Source: RYN-230 sp963841695
GTDB lineage: Bacteria; Actinomycetota; Actinomycetes; Streptosporangiales; Streptosporangiaceae
NCBI GenBank assembly: GCA_963841695.1
Contig: CAWJDQ010000015.1
Location: forward strand, 620,001-684,000
Direction: 5' to 3'
DNA: 64,000 nucleotides
The position numbers were made by a program, and so were the translations under genes. The notes beneath the pieces are model-generated. The model saw nothing but the letters and a program-made list of their open reading frames with translations. It was not told where the DNA came from and searched no databases. This document shows, one piece after another, positions 1 through 7,674 of this stretch; within the stretch, counting starts at the first letter, position 1, and every line of letters starts with the position of its first letter.

Positions 1-160
1 GCGGGCGATGTAGGTATTTCCACCCGGCCATGCGACCGGCAAGAGGGGCGAAACGACCTCTGCCGCGCACCTGGCCGGGCGGGCGAACCTATTGCTGACA
101 ACGGGAACCCGGCCAGTTCTCAGCAGATAAGACAAGGCCACAGCCGACAGGAGGCATCCC

Positions 161-448
161 ATGTGCGCACACGACGACAACACCGCCCCGAGAGGTCTGC
201 ACGGGTGGTGGGCATCTCCCCCGCGACCCGGCCTGCACCGCCTGATCGCCCCGTGGGAATACCGGCACCTTGGCGCCTCTGGGGTCACGCGTATTGCCGG
301 TGGCAGTGTCGCGGCCGCCGCGGGCGTCGTGTGCCTTTCGTACGGCGTCTACGGATGGGCAGCCCTCTTTCTGGTTCTTGGGGTGCTGAATCTCGCGGGC
401 GGCTGCTGGTACCTCACTATCGCCCGCTCCGGGTCTGCCCGAGCCTGA
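161..448 (+). CDS. Small two-helix membrane protein, function unknown
   Basis: A 95-residue protein with a good ribosome binding site (AGGAGG at 149-154, six bases before the ATG). The first 40 residues are polar and rich in Pro, Arg and Trp. Two hydrophobic stretches follow, about residues 41-60 and 64-88, consistent with a small integral membrane protein whose N-terminus is outside the membrane. I recognise no family. It precedes a metallopeptidase-like gene on the same strand by about 95 bp, so the two could be cotranscribed. Both lie just outside the left boundary proposed for the large island. Confidence 0.6.
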   Translation: MCAHDDNTAPRGLHGWWASPPRPGLHRLIAPWEYRHLGASGVTRIAGGSVAAAAGVVCLSYGVYGWAALFLVLGVLNLAGGCWYLTIARSGSARA

Positions 449-542
449 GCCTGGTCAGAGCGTTGCGGATGCAAAGGTACGACAGGCGAGTTCACTGGCC
501 ATACGATCGCGTTGATGAGGGCCTAACGAAACCCGCCGGGCA

Positions 543-1406
543 GTGCCCGGAGAGGTGGGAGACCTGGTGGAGGCAGAGCCGGAGCGTCCGTTGGCTGACC
601 CGCCGGTTACCTGGCAGGAGCACTGGTTCGACCACCGCCAGTTGCTCCGCCTGTACCAGAGCGACGAGGACTGCGCGATCTACCTGGATCCCGACGTGCG
701 CTGGGCTGAGGTACGGTGGCTGCCCCGGTTCATCAATGTGACCTGGCAGTATTCCAAGGCAACCTACGGCGACGCTTTCGGGGGCGACCCGCGTATCTAC
801 TCCATCCATCACGCCGGGCGGCACGGCGGCGGCCACGCGGGCTACTACATCAGCCCGGTCCACGACTACCGCAACGTCAGCGACTGCGGGCTGGACACCT
901 GGCGGGAGGGCAACATTCTCGCTCGCGAGCTGCCTGCTCATGAGATCGGGCATTCCGTGGAGAGCGCAAACAACGGTGTCCATGGCTCACCGGCGTATGA
1001 GATCTGGGGCGACAGCAAGTGGGCCGAGTTCTACATCCATGACCTCTACACGGCGCTGGGCATGGACCGCGAGGCCAAGGGCGTCTACCGCCGGTTCACC
1101 GGCAACACCGATGATTTTCCTCGTCGGGGGACCCGCTGGTTCCGCGACTGGTTCTACCCGCTATGGCGGGACTGCGGGCAGGCGCAGGTCATGAACCGGT
1201 TCTTCCGGGACCTGGCCCGGCACTTCCCACGCGACTCCGGCGGCACCTACACGCGGCGGATGAACTGGGGCGAGTACGTCCACTTCACCAGCGGTGCCGC
1301 GGGCGCCGACATGAGCGGCCAGGCCGCCCGCGCTTTCGGCTGGCCCCGCGAGCGGGCCGATCAACTGGAGCACGCCCGCGCGCAGTTCCCCGACATCACG
1401 TACTGA
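543..1406 (+). CDS. Metallopeptidase-like protein with HEXXH motif
   Basis: A 287-residue protein containing HEIGHS at about residues 133-138, the HEXXH zinc-binding motif of gluzincin-type metallopeptidases. Aromatic and acidic residues after the motif (WAEFYIHDLY) could hold the third ligand, but I cannot assign it. No signal peptide or membrane segment is visible, so the product is probably cytosolic or exported by another route. The GTG start at 543 has only a weak ribosome binding site; a GTG a little downstream is possible. The rest resembles no peptidase family I can name, so catalytic activity is inferred from the motif alone. Confidence 0.6.
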   Translation: MPGEVGDLVEAEPERPLADPPVTWQEHWFDHRQLLRLYQSDEDCAIYLDPDVRWAEVRWLPRFINVTWQYSKATYGDAFGGDPRIYSIHHAGRHGGGHAGYYISPVHDYRNVSDCGLDTWREGNILARELPAHEIGHSVESANNGVHGSPAYEIWGDSKWAEFYIHDLYTALGMDREAKGVYRRFTGNTDDFPRRGTRWFRDWFYPLWRDCGQAQVMNRFFRDLARHFPRDSGGTYTRRMNWGEYVHFTSGAAGADMSGQAARAFGWPRERADQLEHARAQFPDITY

Positions 1407-1570
1407 AATACCGGGCCACGCTACTGGGCCGTCCTTCGAGCCTGGCCGCGACGCTGCGGTCGCCGAGCCCACGGGCACAGGGCAGATTGGCTGTCGGTCG
1501 CACTGATCACGGCCTATGACTGCTCATGCGCCAGGTGCGCCGCGCCGCTGACCTCGGATCCGCAGGGATA

Positions 1571-1619
1571 GTGTCCCTAGGGACTTGAACCCCAATGTGT
1601 CCGAGGGTGGACTTGAACC
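1571..1619. repeat. Tandem att-like copies of the tRNA-Leu 3' end
   Basis: Positions 1597-1619 match the tRNA-Leu 3' end at 46740-46762 with one mismatch. Positions 1571-1593 are a second, shorter and more diverged copy (GTGTCC...ACTTGAACCCC). Both have the orientation of the tRNA copy. Direct repeats of a tRNA 3' end are the usual signature of integration, and two adjacent copies suggest successive integrations or an excision scar. Confidence 0.55.
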
Positions 1620-2110
1620 ATTTGCCTACGCGCAAGTCTTGTTGACCGAGTTCGCTATCGAGGGCCGGTCATGACAGGTCGGGGCGACATGTGGACCAAG
1701 CGGAGGACGACTGGTGCGTCGGACTGCCTGGGAGTACCGGCCCCGGTCGTCCCGATGCCCGAGCAGCCGTTGCTCCGACCCGTGCATCCGCGCCCACCAG
1801 GTTTCCCGTACCGGGGAGCGCCACACCGGACCTTGACGTGACCCGTGCGTGCATCCCGTGCTTCCGGGCAGTCGCATGGCTCCCAGATGATCGTGACCGT
1901 TCCCGACCGCCACGGATGATGGGCCCGGCACTGAGCTGGCCAGCTCGCCACCGCGATCCCGGCCGGGGCCGAGGACTGGAGCGCCGGGCAGCTTGTCGGC
2001 CGCGAATCTCAACCCTGGGCGCGCACTGAGTCGTCGCTACGTGTGAGTAGCTCATTTCGGCGTTGGATTTGCGCGTTCGCGCAGATCAGCGCCTATCGTG
2101 ACAGGCGCTC
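1620..2110. other. Gene-poor stretch at the left island end
   Basis: I see no convincing intact gene here. On the minus strand (about 1655-1908) a short frame contains TVTIIWEPCDCPEARDARTG, with paired cysteines. It reminds me of the small cysteine-containing proteins common in actinomycete integrative elements, but it is interrupted and has no clear start. I regard it as a relic. Confidence 0.3.
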
Positions 2111-2815
2111 TCAGGCAGGGGGCTCTTGCGCGTTTGTGTGCGCGGCGGCCGGGGCGCGGCCTTGCCGTCTGCCGACGATGCTGCTGCTGCCGGGGCCCAG
2201 CCTGCGGCGCACGACCTGGCGGGCCAGATCCAGGACCGCGGGGTTGTCGTGCAGGACGAAGTTGGCGTCGGTGGCCAGGATGATCCCGTTCAGTTCGAAG
2301 GCGAGCTGGCCCGGGTCCTCGCCGGGAGGAAATTCGTTCTGCTCGACGGCGGTGGCCGCGAAGCCGCGGAGCAACTCCACGAACCCGGCCTGGAACGCGG
2401 CGACCGCGTCTTTGACCGGGCCGGGGCGGGTGCCCATCTCCAGGGCCGCACCGGCGAAGAAGCAGCCGCCGGGGAAGGTACGCCGCTGCAGATGCTCGAA
2501 GAACGCCTCGCACACCGCCGCGAGCTGGGCCAGGCCGGCGGGGGCCGCCAGGGCAGGCTGGACGACTTCGTCGGCGAAGATCCGCCCCGCTTCCTGCACG
2601 GTGGCCAGCTGGAGTTCCTGCTTCGAGCCGAAGTGCGCGTACAGGCCGCTCTTGCTCATGCCGATCGCCGCGGCCAGGTTCCCGATCGACAGGCCCTCCA
2701 GCCCGTCCACGGTGGCCAGCGACGCGGCTGCGCGCAAGATCGCGCCGCGGGTGCGTTCTCCGTCGGCGCGCGGACGCCGGGGGACGCGGGTTTCCTGGCC
2801 GGCGGTGTCGTTCAT
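2111..2815 (-). CDS. TetR-family transcriptional repressor
   Basis: A 234-residue protein. Residues about 20-70 form a typical TetR DNA-binding domain (GERTRGAILRAAASL...GLSIGNLAAAIGMSKSGLYAHFGSK), followed by an all-helical ligand-binding region. The Gly-Ser-Lys-rich C-terminal tail is poorly conserved in such proteins. It is divergent from a DsrE-like gene, and the 110-bp gap holds a strong inverted repeat (2830-2872), so it probably represses itself and the DsrE gene. The ligand is unknown. Start chosen at the ATG at 2815; the ribosome binding site is weak. Confidence 0.85.
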   Translation of the reverse strand: MNDTAGQETRVPRRPRADGERTRGAILRAAASLATVDGLEGLSIGNLAAAIGMSKSGLYAHFGSKQELQLATVQEAGRIFADEVVQPALAAPAGLAQLAAVCEAFFEHLQRRTFPGGCFFAGAALEMGTRPGPVKDAVAAFQAGFVELLRGFAATAVEQNEFPPGEDPGQLAFELNGIILATDANFVLHDNPAVLDLARQVVRRRLGPGSSSIVGRRQGRAPAAAHTNAQEPPA

Positions 2816-2829
2816 CGTCTTGACAAGAT

Positions 2830-2872
2830 AGCACGACCGATCGTACGTTCATCTAGTACGAACGATCGTGCT
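2830..2872. promoter_or_regulatory. Inverted-repeat operator in TetR/DsrE divergent promoter
   Basis: Arms of 17 bases at 2830-2846 and 2856-2872 pair with two mismatches around a 9-base spacer; each arm begins AGCACGA. The site lies between the divergent TetR and DsrE genes and is the likely TetR operator. Confidence 0.65.
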
Positions 2873-2925
2873 AACTAGATCCGGCCCGGTCGGCCGAAGT
2901 GGCACCGGACGAGAAGGGGACAGTC

Positions 2926-3291
2926 ATGGCGGGAAAGGCAGTGATCAGTCTCAGCACCGGCCTGGAGGACCCGGAGAAGGTGACCGTGGCGTTCCTCGTC
3001 GCGGTCGGCGCCGCCGAATCGGGGCGGCCGACCCTGATGTTCCAGGCCAAGGAAGCCGTCCGGCTCGCACTGGACGGCGTCGCATCAGGAGTAGCGTGCG
3101 ATGGCTGCCCGCCCCTGCACGACCTGCTGGCCCGGTATGAGAAGGCCGGCGGCCGGTTCATGGTCTGCCCGGTCTGCTTCAACGCCAAGCAACTGGACAA
3201 GGCCGCCCTTGTGCCCAACGCCGACCTATCCGGCAGCGTCCAGCTGTGGGAATGGATCGGGGACGAAGGCGCGACAACCTTCAGTTACTGA
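2926..3291 (+). CDS. DsrE-family sulfur-relay-like protein
   Basis: A 121-residue protein from the ATG at 2926, preceded by GAGAAGGGGA; the frame is open further upstream but that start lacks a ribosome binding site. The pattern VISLSTGLEDPEKVTVAFLV...RPTLMFQAKEAV...L..Y..AGG.F.VCPVC fits small DsrE/DsrF-like proteins that carry cysteine-bound sulfur or persulfide. Candidate active cysteines are those in CDGCPP and in VCPVCF. It is divergent from and probably controlled by the TetR gene. The specific substrate is unknown. Confidence 0.75.
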   Translation: MAGKAVISLSTGLEDPEKVTVAFLVAVGAAESGRPTLMFQAKEAVRLALDGVASGVACDGCPPLHDLLARYEKAGGRFMVCPVCFNAKQLDKAALVPNADLSGSVQLWEWIGDEGATTFSY

Positions 3292-3359
3292 GGCCTGCCC
3301 GCATCCGGAATTGAACAAGCTACGGGCCCCCGCCACGGCGCGGGACACCACGACGCTTT

Positions 3360-3795
3360 GGTGCCGTGCAGAGCGAGAAGTTCAAGGTGTTCAAGGCGAT
3401 GCGGGCGCTGGCCGCCGATGACGTGGTCCGGGGCCAGTTCACCGACTGCAGGGACGAGCCGGGTGTGGCAGCAGATTCCGACGTGGAGACCTTCTGCGCT
3501 CTTCGGCTGTTCACCGACTCCGCACCCGCAGCCGCGACCTCTCGCTGCTCAACGCGCAGCCGGACAAGGAGCAGCCCTACGAACACCTCCTCACAGACGC
3601 CCTGGCGGGTGACGGGCGCTGTTCACTCGCGAGGACGCCGTCGAGGCAGCCTGGGCGGTCGTCGGGCCCGTTCTCGAAAACCACCACCGTGCTCACCCCT
3701 ACCCGCCGGGCAGCTGGGGGCCCAAGGAGGCAGATACGCTCACGCGCCCCACGGGCGCTGGCACAACCCTGTGCCCCAGCCGGCACCCGGGCCCT
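3360..3795 (+). pseudogene. zwf: Glucose-6-phosphate dehydrogenase remnant
   Basis: The frame starting near 3360 reads QSEKFKVFKAMRAL...VVRGQF...RDEPGVA.DS.VETFCALRL, the middle region of glucose-6-phosphate dehydrogenase. After about 3525 the sequence resumes in other frames with PDKEQPYEHLL.DALAGDG.LFTREDAVEAAW and ends with SWGPKEAD...GRWHNP, the C-terminus of the same enzyme. The N-terminal NADP-binding half and a central segment are missing, so this is a deleted, frameshifted remnant. It supports the idea that this stretch once encoded a larger carbon and energy module together with the phosphoketolase. Confidence 0.8.
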
Positions 3796-4316
3796 GACCG
3801 CCCCTGTCCTGGTCTGCCCGGCTGAGCGTACTGTTTGAAGAGCAGCCGCCCTGATCACGTTGGGCGTGGTTGCTCAGGGCAGCCCCGGAAGAATGTCGCC
3901 CCAGACCTTGGTGACGTAGTCGAGTCACGCGAGGAACAATCTGATGAGCGTCTGTGATCGGCCTGGCCTGTTCACGTCAGCAGCAGGCACAGCGCGGGTG
4001 CGTGCCTTCGCCCGTGAGGGTCATGAGGCTACCGCGCCTTTTGCCGGTCACCGGGCTCGCTGCCGCAGTAGATGCTGTCGCAGCCGTCACCTCAGTCTTG
4101 CCTCCGACGGGCTCACCGGCATCGTGGGTGCCAGAGCGCCGGCCCGGGCCGGCGTGGCCGGCGCTGGGCTGGCTGGGACCTTCTGCCCTACCCCGTCATG
4201 ACTCTTGGCAGGAACTCTGGATATGCGCGGGCTGCCGGGCACGGCCGGGTGGCCAGGCGTGACACCGCGGCTGGGGCAACGAGCGGGCGCACTGCCGCGA
4301 TGGACGGGAGAACAGC
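3796..4316. other. No convincing gene
   Basis: About 520 bases without a supported gene. Short open frames exist (for example 3954-4262) but they have no ribosome binding site, domain or convincing composition. A GGGAG ribosome binding site for the following ATPase lies just before 4317. Degraded coding sequence is possible given the neighbours. Confidence 0.35.
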
Positions 4317-7041
4317 ATGAGCACCGTTAAGGAGACCGGCGCCGGCCTTCCCGGAGCGAAGGCGGTCCCGGAGCCGGATGCGAAGGATGACCTGAAGTCT
4401 CTTCCGGTGCCGGAGGTGGAGAAGCGGCTGTCATCGTCACCGGATGGCCTGGCCCAGGCCGAGGCGGGAAAGCGGCTGGCCAGATACGGCCCGAACGAGA
4501 TCGCGGACAAGAAGGACAATCCGCTGCTGAAGCTGCTGACATATTTCTGGGGCCCGATCCCCTGGATGATCGAGGCGGCGGTGATCTTGTCGGGGGTGCT
4601 GCGCCACTGGCCGGATTTCTTCATCATCTTGCTGCTGCTGGTGGCCAACGCCACGGTCGGGTTCTGGGAGGAACACCAGGCGGGGAAGGCCATCGATGCG
4701 CTGAAAGCCCAGCTGGCGGTCAAGTGCCGGGTGATACGTGACGGGACGTGGGTGACCCCGCCAGCGCGTGAGCTGGTGCCGGGTGATGTGATCCGGATGC
4801 GGATGGGTGACATCGTGCCGGCGGACGCGCGGCTGCTCGACGGCGACCCGGTGCAGGTGGACCAGTCCGCGCTGACCGGGGAGTCGCTGCCGGTCACGGC
4901 CGGCCCCGGTGACGCCGTGTACTCGGGGTCGATCATCAAGCAGGGTGAGATCGGCGCCCTGGTCTACGCCACCGGCACGGGCACCTACTTCGGCAAGACC
5001 GCGGAGCTGGTCCAGGACGCCCGGACGGTCAGCCACTTCCAGCGGGCGGTGCTGCAGATCGGGAAGTTCCTGATCTTGCTCGCGGTGGCGCTGGTGGCGG
5101 TAATCACTGTCGTGTCGATCGTCCGCGGCAACCCGGTCCTGGACACGCTGCAGTTCGCGCTGGTGCTGACCGTGGCCGCGATCCCGGTGGCGATGCCGAC
5201 GGTACTGTCAGTGACGATGGCGGCCGGCGCCCGGCTGCTCGCGAGGAAGCAGGCGATCGTGAGCCCGGCTGGTGGCCATCGAGGAACTGGCCGGCGTGGA
5301 CGTGCTGTGCTCGGACAAGACAGGCACCCTGACCCAGAACAAGCTGACCCTCGGCCATCCGTTCACCGCAGGCAAGACCACCCCGGCGCAGGTGATCCTC
5401 AGCGCCGCACTGGCTTCCCGCGCCGACGACGACGACACCATCGACCTGGCCGTCCTGGCCGGCCTGGACAGTGACCAGGCCCTGGCGGGCTACCAGGTCA
5501 CCCACTTCCGGCCGTTCGACCCGGTGAGCAAGCGCACCGAAGCCACCGTCACGGCTGCGGACGGCAGTACGTTCAAGGTGACCAAGGGCGCCCCGCAGGT
5601 GATCATGGAATTGGCCGGCCACAGCGCGCAGGTTAAAACCGGCGTGGACGAGGCGGTCGGCGAGTTCGCGGCCCGCGGGTTCCGGTCGCTGGGCGTGGCC
5701 CGGGCCGACGGGAAAGCGGGCCCGTGGCAGTTCCTCGGTGTGCTGCCGCTGTCTGACCCGCCCCGCGAGGACGCCAAGTCCACCATCGCCACCGCGCGGC
5801 AGCTGGGCGTGCACGTCAAGATGGTCACCGGGGACCAGGTGGCCATCGCCCGGGAGACCGCCCGCACACTGGGGATGGGCACCGGCATCCTGGATGCCGC
5901 GGGCCTGGGAGACACCAAGCGCGAGGAGAGCACGGCGGCGGCCGAGGCGATCGAGAACGCCGACGGGTTCGCCCAGGTATTCCCCGAGCACAAGTACCAC
6001 ATCGTCGACGTACTGCAAAAACGGGGCCATATCGTCGGCATGACCGGCGACGGGGTGAATGACGCCCCTGCCCTGAAGAAAGCCGACTGCGGCATCGCCG
6101 TGTCGGGCGCGACCGACGCGGCCCGCGCGGCGGCGTCGATCGTGCTGATGAAACCCGGCCTGTCGGTGATCATCGACGCGGTCAAGGAAAGCCGCCGGAT
6201 TGTCCAGCGGATGAACAGCTACGCGATCTACCGGATCGCTGAAACGCTCCGGGTGCTGCTGTTCGTCACCCTGGCCATCCTGATCTTCAACTTCTTCCCC
6301 GTCACCGCCATCATGATCGTGATCCTGGCGCTGCTGAACGACGGCTCCATCCTGTCCATCGCCTACGACCGGGTGCATTACAAGAACCAGCCCGAAGCCT
6401 GGAACATGCGCCTGGTCATCGGGATGGCCACCGTCCTGGGCGTGGTCGGCCCCATTGCCGCGTTCGGCCTGTTCTGGATCGGTGACGAGGTGTTCCATCT
6501 CGGGCATCCGCAGCTGCAGACGCTGATGTACCTGATGCTGTCGGTGGCCGGGTCGATGACGATCTACCTGACCCGGACCCGGGGCCCGTTCTGGTCCATC
6601 CGCCCGGCCAGGATCCTGGTCCTGGCCGTCACCGGCGCGGAGCTGATCGCGACCGGGCTGGCACTGTCGGGGATCCTGGTGCCGCGCCTGGGCTGGAACT
6701 GGGTCCTGCTGGTGTGGGGATACGCGATCGTCTGGTTCCTGGTCACCGACCGGGTCAAGCTCGCCGCCTACAGGATCCTCGACCCTGTGAAAGACCAGGG
6801 CGCCGTGCCCGCCGGCCCGCCCGCGGGAGAGCCCGGCTCGCCGCCTGACGTGCCGGGGAAGGTGGCCGTAACGGCGCAGCCGGCCGCGTTCTATACCGCC
6901 GCCGATTCCGGCGACCCGGTCTATCACGACAGCGGCGACTGCCCCTACGGGCAGGAGATCCGGCGCGACGGCAACGACACGCCCGGCACCGGCGGCCGCC
7001 GGCGGTGCCACTGGTGCGCCCGGCATCTCGTCAGCGCCTGA
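4317..7041 (+). pseudogene. P3A-type plasma-membrane H+-ATPase, one frameshift
   Basis: Two frames together encode a full P-type ATPase of the proton-pumping (PMA1-like) group. The first (4317-5266) has DQSALTGESLPV (actuator TGES) and PVAMP in helix 4. The second (from about 5268) has CSDKTGTLTQNK with the phosphorylated Asp, MVTGDQVAIA and TGDGVNDAPALKKAD, then six more membrane segments. The frames join at AIVS/RLVAIEEL, where one extra C at about 5264 (GAGCCCGG for GAGCCGG) breaks the gene; this may be real or a base-call error. A C-terminal tail of about 60 residues ends with a CPYG...CHWC pair that could bind metal. The product would use ATP to extrude protons. Confidence 0.85.
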
Positions 7042-7075
7042 CAAGACCAGCAAGGTGAAGAGGAAGAGGACGGCC

Positions 7076-7384
7076 ATGGCAGGTACGGCGCAGTTCGCGA
7101 TCGGGGCCGAGGCCTGCTGCAGCGACGGGGCCTGCGGCGAGCTGACACGCGTGATCGTCGACCCGGTCGCCGAGGCGGTCACCCACCTGGTCTGCACCCC
7201 GGCGGAGTTCGGGAAGCTTGACTCCGCTGAGGAAACACAGTTCATACCGGGAACCATCAGCTACGCCGCTACGTCCCCGGCCAGGTGAGCTACTGGCCCT
7301 ACTACGGCAAGGGCGCGGGCGGCATGGGCACGGCCGGCGCTGGCCTGGGTGGCATGGGAATGAGCGGCAGGGGCATGGCCGGTA
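7076..7384 (+). pseudogene. PRC-barrel domain protein, deleted and frameshifted
   Basis: Starts at the ATG at 7076 after GGAAGAGGA. It reads IVDPVAEAVTHLV, then jumps to CTPAEFGKLDSAEETQFIPG. PRC-barrel proteins of actinomycetes normally have some 25 residues between these blocks, so an internal deletion is likely. One base is missing near 7270, after which another frame gives VSYWPYYGKGAGGMG and a Gly/Met-rich tail. The sequence then runs directly into a PPK2 C-terminus at about 7385. Confidence 0.65.
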
Positions 7385-7655
7385 CTGGGATGACTACCAG
7401 CAGGCGTATTCCGAGATGCTGACCTGCACCAGCACCGAATGGGCTCCCTGGCACGTCCTGCCCGCCGACCACAAGTGGCTCACCCGGGCCTGCGCCGCGG
7501 CGGTCATCGCCGCCACCCTGATCGAGATCGGCCCGCGCTACCCCGTCCTGGATAAAGCCGCCCAGCGGGAACTCCTGGCGGCCAAGGCTGAGCTCGAGGC
7601 CGAGGCGCCGCCCGGAGCCCCCGCCGACCCCGCCGCGGCGAAACCCCTCACGTGA
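7385..7655 (+). pseudogene. PPK2 polyphosphate kinase, C-terminal fragment
   Basis: The frame reads WDDYQQAYSEMLTCTSTEWA followed by PWHVLPADHKWLTRACAAAV, the conserved C-terminal region of class PPK2 polyphosphate kinases (DY..AY...L..TST..APW.V.PAD.KW). Walker A, Walker B and the lid are absent. It is joined to the tail of the PRC-barrel gene, so this is a deletion chimera with no expected kinase activity. It ends 19 bp before the phosphoketolase start. Confidence 0.8.
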
Positions 7656-7674
7656 ACGATGGAGGACCGAAATC

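Noticed and set aside
1571..1619. A complete second tRNA-Leu gene
   Set aside because: Only the acceptor and T arms are present; no anticodon arm or D arm can be found next to them.
5104..7257. Long open frame on the minus strand across the ATPase
   Set aside because: It is antisense to a clearly conserved P-type ATPase, and its Gly/Arg/Asp-rich translation has no domain. High GC keeps such shadow frames open.
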